This document shows, piece after piece, positions 1-14,300 of a stretch of DNA of 64,000 bases. Source of the stretch: Owenia fusiformis (lineage: Eukaryota > Annelida > Polychaeta > Sabellida > Oweniidae); assembly GCA_903813345.2 (NCBI GenBank), contig CAIIXF020000010.1, positions 26,620,425-26,684,424 on the forward strand, in the 5' to 3' direction. Position 1 is the first letter of the stretch. Each line of letters begins with the position of its first letter. The notes below the pieces were generated by a model. That model made no database searches. It was not told the origin of the DNA and saw only the letters and a program-made list of their open reading frames with translations. The translations under genes were made by a program, and so were the position numbers.

Positions 1-839
1 ATATTAGTAAAAATGCATGTTAAATGAGAGTACACTAATGAGTTGTCATTAACTGAATAACATTTCAATAAACTAACAGAGTAACTAGATTCTGCATGAT
101 TGTATATCCTGCTTCACTGCATGTAGTCTGTGTTGTATTAACTGAAGTTTTATTATGAAACATTCCAATGCATTCAAGCCATAATATAAAGCATTAGATG
201 CAGCTGACACAATGTTAATGGGATGAAATCAATATTCAGGCTGCTAACTTACTGTATAGCTCATAGTATAACTTCAATTTAAATAATTTAATATGTTATT
301 TCAATAATTATATCAAAACCTTTACTATATCTGATCCTTAAATCTATTAATTAAAAAAATCAGAATAACCTCTAACTTTTTTCTACAAACTGACAAACCT
401 ATGAGACTGTTAATACTGAAGCTTTAAAAATTGCTTGCATAGTTGCGGAAAGATGTACATTTGTACATGTATAATGGTAAACCTTGTGTACAAAATCTGT
501 CATATTGGCTGCTGCTTCAAAAATGGCAAGATTTACATGATAGACTTTCTCAGAATAGTAAAGACAATTTTTGAGTTAGCAGCCCCACGCCACTGCTGGT
601 GGCCATCACACCCTGCCTTGGTCATGAATCAATTCAAACTCATCATGCTGACATCTCAAACAACCAGCAAGCAGAAAGAAACATTTTTCAATTTTAACTC
701 TTCTCTTCATTTCAAACATGGACATGATGAGCTTGGACATGGACATGATGAGCTTCCCTCAATTTTGAGTATGCATTCATTGACCTAAATAACTCCAAGA
801 TAAATAATCTTACGATATAATGTTGATCTGTCATTTCAG
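1..839. other. Intron of IQGAP (5' side), no exon seen
   Basis: AT-rich intronic sequence ending in the TTTCAG acceptor at 834-839. A 117-codon open frame at 435-788 has low-complexity composition and no family resemblance. Nothing else can be supported. Confidence 0.7.
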
Positions 840-2337
840 ATATTTTATCCCGAGACTACAGACATCTATGACAGAAAGAATATGCCAAGGACAATATACT
901 GCATCCATGCACTCAGCCTCTATCTGTTTAAGCTTGGCCTGGCTCCACAAATACAAGACCTCTATGGCAAAATCAAGTTCTCAGGTAAATGACTAGAGTA
1001 CATAGTTAAACCCATTTTATAAAAGAAAATAACATTTTGAAATTATGGTTCACTCCTGGCCTACTCACAGTTTGACAAATGACTGAGTTATCTTCTATTT
1101 AAATGCTGTTGTGTGTACAGGTTTATGTCTAACAACAAAACAATCAATTAGAAACAAGAAAATATGAATATTTAATTCTGCATACAAATATATACAATCA
1201 ACTATTAATTGGCTTTATTCCCTATGCCTCAAAAGAATGTCCATTGAAAAATGATAGCGAAGTCACCCTTGTGATGCAATTGCGTATATGCATAAGTCAT
1301 TAAGTGGTATTAACTTAGGAGACAATCGGTGCTAGAGTTGAGACCATGCGCGGGGTCCTCCAGCCAGCTCTGCGGAACTGTAGCCCTGCGGGACCGTGAT
1401 TGTCGGGAAACAGCCCAAGTAAACCTAATTCACTTTCAAACAATGAAGACGGTAAACCGTAGAGTGTACCTATCTTATCAGCTAGATAAGTCGCGTTGCG
1501 AACATGATTGTTTGAAATTGGAGACAATTATGTACATAGAAAGCGATATATATTTACATAATCGAATACTATGAACTGGTTTATCTTGAAGCAGCTGCAC
1601 TATCATTAAAATGTAATGAATTGCAGTTGGGGAAGAATGAATTGAAACGAATAATTGCAACTTGAAAACAAACTATGCCAAAACGTACTAGCAAAATTCA
1701 ATGAAGGTGATGAGGATGGGGATGACGGTGGATACTTGAATTCCAAATGTAGACCAACGTGTATTCAGCTTGGTTACATTTGAAAGAAGAAAGAACATTA
1801 CAAATATAGCTCTAATAATATGTGTGCATCCGTGTGCAACCACAACATGTCAAACAAGTCACGCCAAACTCTATATAAGGTTAAGCAGGCATGGTTTATT
1901 TCGTTATCCATAAACTAAACTTATTAAAATAAGTTAAAATTTGTATGAGTCTGTAATTTCTCAGTGCATAACATAAATTGGATAACTCAAATACCAGTCA
2001 TTAGATTTTTTGTTCAGATGCACTCTTCTCAAGTAGGAATTTTTAAAATGGGTGCATATTTTCAGGGGGAAAAATAATTGATGATAACCCAATGGGATAT
2101 ACTATTCCAGGTGTTTTTCTAGTTTTTTTTGTAATTAAACTACTAGAGCCCTACGCCAGACTGATTGAGTACTTGTAGAATTTATAAAGATTAAACTTTA
2201 CTAGAGCTGAATTGTGTTTCCAGATGAGGAGATCAGTGCTATGAGGAAAGAGTTGGACAAGTATGGCATCCAGATGCCTGCCTTCAGCAAGATAGGAGGA
2301 ATTCTTGCCAATGAGATGCCAGTTGATGAAGCAGCAT
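840..2337 (+). other. IQGAP exons 1-2 in window: end of calponin-homology (actin-binding) domain
   Basis: Exon 840-984 opens after a TTTCAG acceptor and encodes IFYPETTDIYDRKNMPR, followed by a helix ending LGLAPQIQDLYGK. This is the last third of the IQGAP CH domain, which binds F-actin. Exon 2224-2337 continues DEEISAMRKELDKYGIQMP and FSKIGGILANEMPVDEAA, the linker to the first IQGAP repeat. Junction phases are 1 and 1. The first two thirds of the CH domain must lie on exons left of base 1. Confidence 0.95.
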
Positions 2338-5300
2338 GTAGGTTACCATTCACTTATATCACACATAGATCCCCTAGTTCAGCATACACGTCTTAGAAAT
2401 AAATATATAGGGTAACCCAAAAGTGAAACCCATGAATAGAGATATCCATAACTTCTCCAAAAATGGAGCATTGCATTTTTGGGTCACTCTGTATTTGTAT
2501 TAAAACCTAATGATTTCATGAATGAATTCTGGATGCTCTCACTCATAGCTTATGCATGTTAGGTTGTAAGTTGTCATTGAAATTTTGCTTGTCTTCAGAT
2601 TGGATGAACATTACATTATTGACTAGCCTGTCATCTAGTGGACCAGTACAGCCTGAGCTGCACCCACTAAAATAAAAGAAATATATAAGAAATATATTTC
2701 ATTTGAAAAATGTTTCTTGAAGTCAAACCACATTGTCTATCTCTTTTAATTTCTTACTCTTAGTGCATGCTGCAGTAATTGCTATCAATGATGCTGTGGA
2801 GCATGATGATGTGGCTGGTACCATTCAAGCTCTGCAGAACCCTGCAGCCCACTTGGTGCAGATCATACCAGAATATGCAGATGACTACCAGGAGATCATG
2901 TATATTGCCAAAAATACTAAAGCTGAAAACTCAGGAAACAAAGTATGTAATATTGAAGATAGATTAAACTTTTGGGATTGGATTGTTAGTGCATTTTGAG
3001 AATAATTAACTTCTTTATTCAATTTTAATATTAATTTTGAAAAACAAAGCCTACCACTTCCAGTGAAACATGTACATTGTACAACTAGAAAAAACAGCAA
3101 CTCTCCAGAGTAGCAAATGACCAAGATTAGAAATTCTCCATTAGAGGCCCAATGCCCATAAGCAGCCTATAATTTGATTCAAATATGACAACAAGTTTTT
3201 TGAGTTATTGCCCAGACAGACAAACAATATTTGTTTTATGTTTTAGTCCATTGATCCAGATGTTACATTTGAGCCTGATGTTTATGATGAGCTGCTAACA
3301 CAGGCAGAGATACAGGGAAACATCAACAAAGTCAACAGTGAGTCAACACTAGCAACTATTGCTTTGTAATAACCAATATTTCTTAGATGCACTTCAGTAC
3401 ACATAATTGTAAATCTAATCTAAACTAAAGGGCATTTGTATTCCATTTTAAAGTATTTTTGGGTAAAAAGGAAATCTAGTTCTGGCATAATCCTAAAAAA
3501 ATAGATATTGAAATTCAAAAAAGTAATCTTTTGACCCTGTGAAGGTCAACAAAGCTCAAATCTGATATGAACTTGTGTAGATGATTTTGAAAAGGCTCTC
3601 AATGAATGTTTGTATTCTAGCCCTGCAGGCTCTAGCAATCCTGAATGAAGCTGTGGAGAGTAACAGTCCAGACCTATTGAGTAGCAGTCTCAGGTCACAT
3701 CATTTAAACCTGATGAAGGTGAATACACAGTATGCTCCCCAATACCTGCTACAACTCAGACAAATACAAAAGGACAAGAGGGTATGTATTGCAGTTAACT
3801 GGTTTACTATTCACTGCACTTATATGTTCAGGTGTATTCTTAATATTCCATAAATGTTTGAAAAAGAATAACCTGCAAAATAAAAATATATATTTGTTAT
3901 GTGTAAACTATTGCTAAATAATGTCAATACAATTAAAGTTTCATATTAAATAGTTCACATAACACATTTTGATAACATTTGGTAAGACTACAATATACAC
4001 CCAAACTTTACATGCAGGCCTCGACACTCAGATATTTTGCCTGGTGCCAAAATAACTACCTGGCCAATTTTCAGGTAGTTATTTGCTTCTGTCAGGTAGT
4101 TGTATATAAAATTTCAAAAATAACATATACCCAGCATATAATGTTTATCTTGTGCCAATGTAGGCTAATAATGCACCGATGCACACATTTATAAAAATTT
4201 GACTCACTGTATTGAAATTCTCTCAAATTAATGCATAACTTCCAACATTCAAAAATTCGGAGAGTTTAAAAGCTATTGGAGGGTAGTGCACCTACAGCAG
4301 TTATACTGTGCCTATTGCAATTGTTTAAAATTTTGGAAGGGAGTGCACCTATTACAATTGTTTCCAAACTTTTGGAGGGAGTGTACCTACTACATTTCTT
4401 TCCAAATTTTTTAGGGGAGTGTTCCTTTATAACTGTTTCCATACTTTTAGAGGGTAGTATTCCTACTACAATTATTTCCAAACTTTTGGGAGGGGAATTT
4501 ATTTGTCTTTTTGGTTTATGTGGGTTTCTTAGGGAGTAGTTTTTATTGTTACACTTTTTTTTTTCTTATTAGCTAAAAATAAAATAGTACATCTGATCAA
4601 TACCATGGTGATTACTTTGGTTGCTTACCTTCATGTACCACTAACAATAACTATCTTACCATTTCTTGATCTCACCTTAGTTGGGGGATAATTCATGGGT
4701 GGTAAATGGGGGAGGGATGGCGGGCGAGATTCACTCAGATAACAACCTGCTTTCTCCTTGTATCAAGAAATGAATGGAAAATGGCGTTCTTCTGCGCATG
4801 TGCGTTGACCTACATTCAACTCTACTTCCTAGTAACCGATTTGTTTACATCAAATTCTGACAATCGCAACAACAATTAACTACTCCCATAAAACACACAT
4901 AAAACCAATTAATTTTCAATTAATTGACATTTACCTATTACCTATAGTGCACACCCAGTGCACCCTAAAAAGCACAGGAACAATAGTTCAAACCCCGCCC
5001 CCACTAGATCCCTAGATTATAGTAAGCATGGGACTTGGTGGCTTGATGCTACTACTGACTTCTAAATGCACATTTAATTTAATTGAATTTTATTGGATCT
5101 AAAAGATAGATCCAATAAAACATCATAGGGATTTCAAGTTCTTATAATTTGAAGTTTAGATTCCATCTTTGAGATCGGTATTATTTATTAATTAGCTGTA
5201 AAGCATTGTTTTAGTATGACGGCAATATACATGATTTGATTGGTTGTTGGCTGACTCTGGGCACACTTCACATACTAGGTTGTTTACATTGAAATGCTAA

Positions 5301-8300
5301 AATCTGATTGGTCAAACGTCAGAGCTGGGAGGTTTTGTTTATGTGTTGATTGACAGATTTGAATTTCATTTTCACTGATCAGATTTTCTCACGCTAAGAC
5401 AAAGAAGAGGTACTTTTCCATGACCCCAGATGAACCCTCCTTGGCCAATCAATGATCTAGTTTACATCAGAGAAGTGTGCATCTATGAATTCTGGGGTAT
5501 TCCCCTTTCCTTAAAACAAGTGAAGGATAAAATTGATTTATACATGTACAGGGCCAGGGGTATTTTGATATAAGTTGAACTATGTAAAGTATAAGTGTTA
5601 CTGAGTAACCCTTTGCAAAATTGGTAAAAATTGCTTCAAATCATGCAATACTTGGCTCAATCTAAGAGTGTGGGTGGCCAAAATAACTACTGGGTAAAGT
5701 AATAGGTAGCTTTTCTTTAAAATCAGGTAGTTATTAACTACCATAGCAACCGATTGCCTAAATGTTTTTATTTTATTTACCTTCAGAATAACAATGGAGC
5801 AGAGTCAGGTTTCCTTGACAAGAATGATGTCCAGACTGCTATTTTGACAGCCAACATGGCAGGAGACTCAGAACAACTTAGTAAGTGCTTATTATTTTAA
5901 AAATATGCATTTAAATGATAGCATTTTGGTGTGCATATATGTTAATACAAATGTACAATGTCATTTTAAATTTTAAAGTAAGCTACATCTCATGATTAAG
6001 TACATACATTTCATTTAAGTTATCCTTGCAATATATTGAGCAGGATACATGTTACATCAAACTTTGTGGAACAAGCAATATTTTTGTCTTTTAGAATGTG
6101 ATGCAATTGCCAAAATCAATGTTGCTTTGGAGTCTGGAGATCCAATGCAAACACTACAAGCTCTGCAGAACCCTCACGCTCAACTCCCACAAGTATTTGA
6201 CTTTGCGGCTCCGTTATATCAGGATGAATTCTTTAACATCAAATCTGAGAAAGGGGTAAGTTAGTCTTCTCTTTTATGTTTCCCATCTTGTTACGAATCT
6301 GTGCTGTAGTATTGACTTTTCTCAACATACCAACTCGCATTTTAGTACTGTAAATTCATTTAAGGTTTCATTTTAAATAAATAGATGTTGTAGCTGTCTG
6401 TGTTGCTTGTAAATGTTGTCATTTAATTTATTTACCATACCTGCTGGGTTCATTTCACCGGCATTGTCTTGTGCACTGTCTGCATTTATTGTGCTAGATA
6501 AAGTATATGAGGACACAAAAACCAACCCCATGTTATGGAATAACTTTCTCTATTATAATTTTGTATCTCGATGAAGGAACAGTAGTAAACAAGACTTTGA
6601 GATTGACAGAAAAGAGAAATCATAGTTTTACCATCCATCATAATTAAGTTATTTCAAAATTAAAGGCTTGAGTTTTTTGTAGATTCTGTAATGTGCGACA
6701 AGCTTTACATGTAGTTTTTTGTAATGTTTTGCAATGTTTGTTTTCTCATATGACAGGACTGTGGAGTGAAGGTAGTTTAGATTAATATTCATTGATTTTA
6801 AGCTTGCATTGTTTTGTGACCCTGCACTTGTTTCATTAATTTCCTTTTACACATTACTAGTCTATTAGATTTAATATGTATTGACTTAAATTTCACCTTG
6901 CTTTCCTTGTGTTACTTGACATATTCTGTCAATTTTTATTCAAAAAGGATACTTAAAATGCACATCCCCTTAGCAATATCTAAAGTTAACATCTCCCTTT
7001 TATTGGGAAATACACTCTACTGATCTTTTGTGATTTTGCTTTATGTATAATATAATAGTACCTGTAGATTAAACCAATAGATAAATTGTGAAATTAGTAG
7101 ATTTCATACATCATTATAACTTTAATTGCTTTTGCTAATGATATGGTATAAATGTAGTTTTCTTGAAATTTGCACTTTGATTAATGTGTATGTGATTATA
7201 AATAATAGGTAACACATTCCAAGTTCCACTCTAGAAATAATAGCAGAGGTAGAAGCTTTAATTTTTCACTATCAAATCTTATATTGCTACAAATATCACA
7301 GATGAGAATAACACAATGCTTGAACAGTTGAACATGAGTTGCAGAAATACTTTGAAAATTAGATCAACCAATAAATCACTTATAATAGATTTTCACATCA
7401 ATTTGTATTTGTTGTTGATTTACCCATCACTTCCAATCAAGTTTACTGATATATACTTTTACGTTTCTAGATTTATTATAAATCTTAGGCCGTAGCATTA
7501 TTCTACATTTGTGTTCATTTTGACAGTATACATGTACATTTATTTATGTTTTTATCTTCCAGAATGAACTTGAATATGCTGAGATTCTGGGTGGTGTAAA
7601 AGGTATGTTCTATTTCATACATTTTGCAAAATTAGTTATTCTAAGTTGGCTGGTAAGCAGAGAAAATAAAAGAAAAAGTCTTCAGGAAAATAAACATATT
7701 TCAACCTGTCAATGTATCTTAAGGTGACATTCTTATTTGATACATGGCATTATTAAAAATTACGTATTGCATTTCTAAAATTCAGAATGTCTTTTTCAAT
7801 TAAATAGGAGTGTAGTTTTTGAAAAATTACGCTCTAGCCCACTCCAGAAATAAACTTTACAAGATAATATTAAAATACAATTTTGATATTTTTGAATGGC
7901 ATTTTTGAATCAAAGTAGGTCCAATGACAATTTGTCCCAACACACACATACATATTCTGTCTATTTCAGTTTTGTCTGCTATTGGTAAGATCAACAAAGC
8001 TGTGGATATTCGCAACCCTGATGAGATAATCAAAGCTCTCAGCTACAAACACGCGCACATCAGTAACATTGATAAGACTCTACAGGATAAATATCTCACA
8101 CATTTAGCCAAGACAAGGCAGGCGAAGAATGATGAGGTAACATATAATATATTAAGATGGATTGCAAGAACAGTTGCCTTCCATTTTTGCTTTATTACTA
8201 CATACATATATTCTTTCCATGATGTATCTCTAATCTTTGTGTTGGACTGTTGGTCAGGCTATATTCCAGGATAGAAAATGATTAGAAAACTTAAAGCCAC

Positions 8301-11300
8301 TTCATTTCTTGAATTATCAAATATGTGTGGTATGATTTCACAGTATTTTCAGTTCTGTTGCATTTGACAAGCTTCTAAGAATCAGGAAAACGCCCATATG
8401 CTTGGCTTTATTGAGTTTGGGGCTATTTGGGGTAATCATTGCCAATAAAACTCATCATTTCATGATTTAGTCAGCTGTTGTGCAAAGAGCCTCCCTGTAC
8501 TACAGCTTGCAATGTTTGTGCGCCAGCTACCAAATAGACTGTTCTTTTGATTTGATTTTATTTTAATTTCAGATGCAATCATCAAAATTTTCCAGGCTTC
8601 CTTTTATGACAATTCAATATAGGGTGTCCAAAAAATTATTCAGTACATTCAATGTAAATTTTGTTGTGAAAGTGGTGATAATAATCTGCCAATTGAGTCA
8701 AAAACTACAGTTCCTTACAAAACATGCCCCAAATGTGCAACTTTCCTCTCTATGCACAATTCAATATGGAAAACAAAGTTGTTGATGATCCTCCTTCACT
8801 TATTTCTTTTTGAATGGACACATTTATTCCAAGAACAGCTGCTTTTGGGGCTTACATCCTCCTGATGAAGTGTTACAGCATCCATTGCATTCTGAATAAT
8901 GCACTGCCTGGGTGGCATTGAGCAAAAATGGAATCAATGGCAATGCTTTGGTGGTCAGCTCATCAGTCACAGAATGCAAAACATATGGGCAGCTCATTTG
9001 CCAGATCCAAATCCCCCAGATTTCTATCTTTGGGGATTTCTCAAAGCCAATGTGTATACTAACAGGCTCCTAACAAACTTAAGAGGGCAATAATTACCCC
9101 TAATTCGTATTATCCACATTGGTGTGTATAGGTCAGGGTCATTAACAACTTTTTTCGCATGATTCATTTGTGCATAGAGAGGAAAAGTGCCCACTGTGAG
9201 CATGTTTTGTAAGGTAATGTAATTTTTGACACAATTGACAGATTATGATCAAACTTTCAGAACAAAATTCACATTAAATGAACTAAATAATTCATAAACA
9301 CGACCCGGTGATCGGAAGAAATGAACGGAGGGGGAAGTACTGATTTTCGCAAGAAAATTCAACAAATCTGAAAGATTTATTTTTTCAAGAGAAAGTTTAC
9401 AACTGAATTGCAAAATGAATAGGCACAGTACACGAGGAATGTGTTAGGTCTTCTAGGATTTTTTTTGAACTGATGGACTTCTAAGATAAAATATCTATTA
9501 CAAAAGGCGCAGCGTCACCAATGTGCAAATGTCAATGTTTTTGCTATAAATCAAGCATGTCATTGCCGTTTTTTAAAATAAGTTTCCAAACGGTAGATAA
9601 AAAATAATCGAAAATAATTTAAATTGAACAGAGGGGGGAGTAACGTAGGGGGGTGGGAGTAATATGTCTTTAAGGTAGAAGAAATTTCCGTGAATTTGTG
9701 TATCTGAAAAATGAATTCAGCAACTCAGTAACAACTTGATGTTACAACTCAGAGAAGTGAAAATAGGGACATATGGAGTTATTGGAAATAAAGCCATGTT
9801 ACATCTCTTATCATATGTCTTAGAGACACATTACTCCCCCCCCCCCATTCATTCTCCCCCCCCATTCATTCTCTCCCCCCCCCCCTTCGTTCACTACCCC
9901 CCCCCCCCCCCCCCAGTCAATTATTGATTGTTTTTACATAACTTAGGGGAGGCATCAAAAATTCGATGTCGGATATAAAACTAAATAAATCTAGTTAGGG
10001 GGGGAGGGGGTTCAAACCCATTTCAGTTTGCTATCCGACAAATTTCAAACTTTTGGCAATTTCGACTCAGAATGCCTTGGGATGGTATAAAAATAAAGAT
10101 TTTACCTGCTGCTTTCTTCGTCAAGATCATTCCAATGGATTCTATTCCATCAATAGTTGTTAAAAATTACGCAAATTACGATAGGAATTAACAAAAACTA
10201 GATCGTGTTTAGCAATAATTTTTCAAATTCTCAAACCGGAAGTAAGCGATCAACTTTCATGGTATTTAGTTTTGGGGGAGGGGGGTCAGAGTCAAAACTA
10301 GATTTATTTAGTTTCCGATCCGACATCGAACTTTTGATGCCTCCCCTTATGGTAACATGTTTTACAAAACCAATGATGACAATAGTTTTGTGATAATAAC
10401 TTCACTTACAAGTATTTATTACAGGTCGTGTATACCCCTGTTGCTTGATTTATAGCAAAAACATTGGCATTTGCACGTTTGCGACGCTGCACCTTTTTCA
10501 ATAGATCTTTTATCTTAGAACTCCATCAGTTCAAAAAAAATCCTGGAAGACCTAACATATTTTCATGGCATTGCACCTATTCATTTAGCAATGCAATTGT
10601 AAACTTTCTCTAGAAATAATAAATCTCCAAGATTTGTTGGATTTTCTACCGAAAATCAGCTACTCCCCCCTCCCCCTCCCTCTCCGTTCATTTCTTCTGA
10701 TCACCGGGCGTGTTAAATTTCAAAGCAAAATATGCAAAATTGACAGAATTATTCAACTTTCTTACGGTCCTGTTTTTATTTGGACACTCTACTCTATGAT
10801 ACTTTAAAAAACATGAGGCCTTAGATTTCGCTGAGATTCAAATTCTTTGAAATCTCTTACCACCGTTGTTGGACAAACAGGACTTCCTTCCTTTTTTATT
10901 TGCAATCCATTTTTATTGATAAAACTTCCATGAGCATGCAGCTTCCCAGCGGATCCTGTCATATCTATTTGAATCATCATTAGCAATGAAGGACACCAAA
11001 TTAAGAACTGGTGAATCTATTGGCTAATACTGTTGTAATATAGCAAATTATACCTATGTTTAAAGTCTTTACGGCTGATCTACAATTTTTGTTACAGGTT
11101 TAACTTTTAAATTCAAAAGAGTTCATTATTCATATTTGGTAGGTGCTCTAAAAATGATAATCCTTAAAAGAAGGAATCAAGTTTTAAAGATATTTCAACA
11201 TTGTGTCAATTAATTTGGGATTTAGCCCTACTGAAATCAGCTGCCTCCAGATGTTCCCTACATCTCCATATTCCATTTGACATAACTTGAACCATCAGCA

Positions 11301-14300
11301 TGACATATCAAGACCCATTCCCTGGGTGATGTGAAAGCATAAAATCATTTCTATGGGAACTGGTACTTATTATTTTCTTTTTAAAAAGTTTTTGTTGCAC
11401 CATCATTGTATAAGCTATAGATTGGCCTGATTTGTGTACATGACTTCTCCGTATGTGACATAGATGTCTGTCAAACTTTTATTAGATATTTATTCCTCCT
11501 GCAGAGAATTATCACCAGATTTTTTTCACATCACTTTCCCAACCTTTCCGTGATCTGCACTTGAATTGTTACTTTCACTACAGCTACTTCCATCCTGGGA
11601 GTGATTACACTCTGGCCTCCATTTGGGTGTTTTATAGAGTATTTTGAGCTTTTGTCTGATTTTTCCATGGCATGGAGACGTAGCATGAAGCTGTGTGTGT
11701 CCCCCTCAAACGCGCTCAACTCCAGGGTAAGGGGGTGCTCCTTTAATCAAGCTCTAAACTTGTCTCAATATGTTCTATTGTCTTAAGAGTGGATTCTGAT
11801 AGCCTAAAACTTAAACATTTCAGCTCTTTCTTCTGTTATTTTCTTTGCCCACTCTTTGAACATTTTTTTCTGATTGGTCTATATGTAACATAAGGTGAAC
11901 CATCAGCACGTTGTTTCACGATCCATTTTATTTTATTGGTGCAGCTCTGATTCCCGCTTGGTGCTGCACTTTTTTGCTGCATTTTGGTGACGTGAAAGCA
12001 CAGAATCATTTCTTTAAGAACTGTTTTTTTTTTAAAGTTTTAGTTGCACCATCATAGAATTGACTTGATTGGCTTGATTGGTGTACATGACTTCTACATA
12101 TGTCGCATGAATGTCTGTCAAACTTTAAGTAGATTTGTACTTCTATGGAGTAGTACCACCTGGTTTTACATCACATACTCAATCTTTTCGTGAGCCATGC
12201 ATGCCCTCAATGGCTAGCTTGTTACTATATTACACTCCGACCTTTCGGAATTTTTAGGGGATTTCGACCTTAAGTCTGATTTTCCTGTAATGGGGAGGTG
12301 CAGCATGGAGCTGCGTGTACCCCTCTCAAATGCGCTCAACTCCAAAGTGAGAGGGGTACGCCTATAATAGTTGTGTTCTTTGTCATTCCAGTTCTTTTTT
12401 CTTTGCCCATTTTCTTAGCATTTTTTCTGATTGGTCTACGTGTGACATTATGTGAACCATCAGCACAATGTTTAACGACCCATTTCATTTTATTGGAGCT
12501 CTCTGATTCCCACTTGGTGCTGCACTTCTGTTGCCATCAGGGTGACATGAAAGTGTAGAATCATTTCTATGAGAACTGGAATTTGTATTCTTTTCAAAAA
12601 GTTTCGAATTTTTTAGAGGATTTTGAACTAAAGTCTGATTTTTCTCATGGAGCTGTTTGTGTACCATTCATTCTCGCTCAATTCCAGGACGAGAAAGATG
12701 CTCCTATGTGAACTATCTAAAGTGTTATATGCAGTGTCTATATCATGCTCTAAACTTGATGTTTCAATATGTTTAGGTGTTTCAATGTTTTCTATTGGCT
12801 AGAAGGGGATTCTGACTTCCCATTGTCATTCCAGCTCCTTCTTCTGTTATTTTCTGTGCCCACTATTTTTACATTTTATTTCTGATTGGTCTACTTTTGA
12901 CATAAAGTGAACCATCAGCATGATGTTTCACAACCCATTTCATTTTATTGGAGCTCTGATTCCGTTTTGGTGCTGCACTTTTTTGCTGCATTGGGGTGAA
13001 ATAAAAGCATAGAATCATTTCTATGAGAACTGGTACTTGTTTTCTTTTCAAGTAGTTTTAGTTGCACCATCATAGTATTTACTTGATTGGCCTGGTTGGT
13101 ACATGACTTCTGCGTATGTTGCATAAATGTCTGTCAAACCTTCAGTAGATTTGTATTCCTCTTGTGGAGTAGTATTGCCAGACTTTTTCAATTCACTTTC
13201 CTGATCTTTTCGAGATCTACGCTTGCCCTCATTGGGTGATTTGTTACTTTTACTATTTTTATTACCATCCCGGGGAATGATTACGCTCTGACCTCCTTTC
13301 AGATGTTTTAGAGGATATTTTAGAACTTGAGTCTGATTTTCCCATAATTGGGAGGAGCAGCATGGACCTGCATGTGTCCCCCTCAAATGCACTCAACATT
13401 AGGGTGAGAGAGGTGCTCCGATGTGAGCTATGTGCCGTGTTCATTGTCATTCCAGCTCTTTCTTGTTATTTTCTTTGCCCCCCTTTTATTTAGCATTTTA
13501 TTTTTGATTGGTCCATGTATGACATAACATGAACCATCAGCATGACAATACATGACCCATTTCATTTTATTAGAGCTCTCTGATTTCTGCTTAGTGTTGC
13601 ACCTTTGTTGCCATCAGGGTGACATGAAAGTGTCGAATCATTTCTATGAGAACTGGTACTTATTTTCTTTTGAAATAATTTTTTAGTTGCAGCATCTTAG
13701 TATAGGCTAGAGTTTCCTGATTGTAGTACATGACTTCTGCATATGTCACATAACTGTCTGTCAAACTTTCAGTAGATTTGTATTCCTCCTGCAGAGTAGT
13801 AGAGGCTTTTTCAATTTACTTTCCTGATCTTTTCAGGATCTACGCTTGCCTTTATTGGCTGACTTCTTTCTTTCACTATTGTTACAACCATCCCCAGAGT
13901 GATTACACTTTGATCTCCTTTCAGATTTTTTAGAGGATTTTGAGCTTCAGTTTGATTTTCCTGTAACGGGAGATGCAGTACGGAGCTGCTTGTTTTCCCT
14001 TCAAACTCGCTCAGCTCTAGGGTGAGAGGGGTGCTCCTATGTGAGCTATTTGCCGTGTTCATTGTCATTCCAGCTCTTTCTTCTGTTATTTTCTTTGCCA
14101 GCTATTTTAGCATTTTATTTCTGATTGGTCTACCCTGAACCATCAGCACAACATTTCACAACCCATTTTATTTTATTGGAGCTCTGATTTCCGCTTGGCC
14201 TTGGTGCTACTTTTGTTGCCATCAGGGTGACATGAGAGCATAGAATCATTTCTATGAGAACTGGTACTTATTTTTTTCTTCTCAAAAAGTTTTAGTTTCA

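Larger units (their letters stand above)
8621..10790 (+). mobile_element. mariner/Tc1-like element remnant, split by a nested insertion
   Basis: Left end AGGGTGTCCAAAAAA at 8621; right end ending TTTGGACACTCT at about 10790, the inverted complement. Between 8899 and 9093 a plus-strand frame keeps the C-terminal IS630/mariner-type transposase signature PPDFYLWGFLKANVYTN, ending in a stop. The same family occurs in a more compact copy at 39496-40483 on the other strand. The interior is interrupted by a foldback element at 9298-10713. Clearly dead: only the tail of the transposase is open. Confidence 0.75.

Noticed and set aside
4980-5010. tRNA/SINE B-box-like AGTTCAAACCCC
   Set aside because: No matching A box at the right distance and no tRNA fold; too weak to call.
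10804-10986. 60-codon minus-strand frame near the mariner end
   Set aside because: No recognisable domain and no clear link to the PDZRN-like pseudogene motifs next to it.
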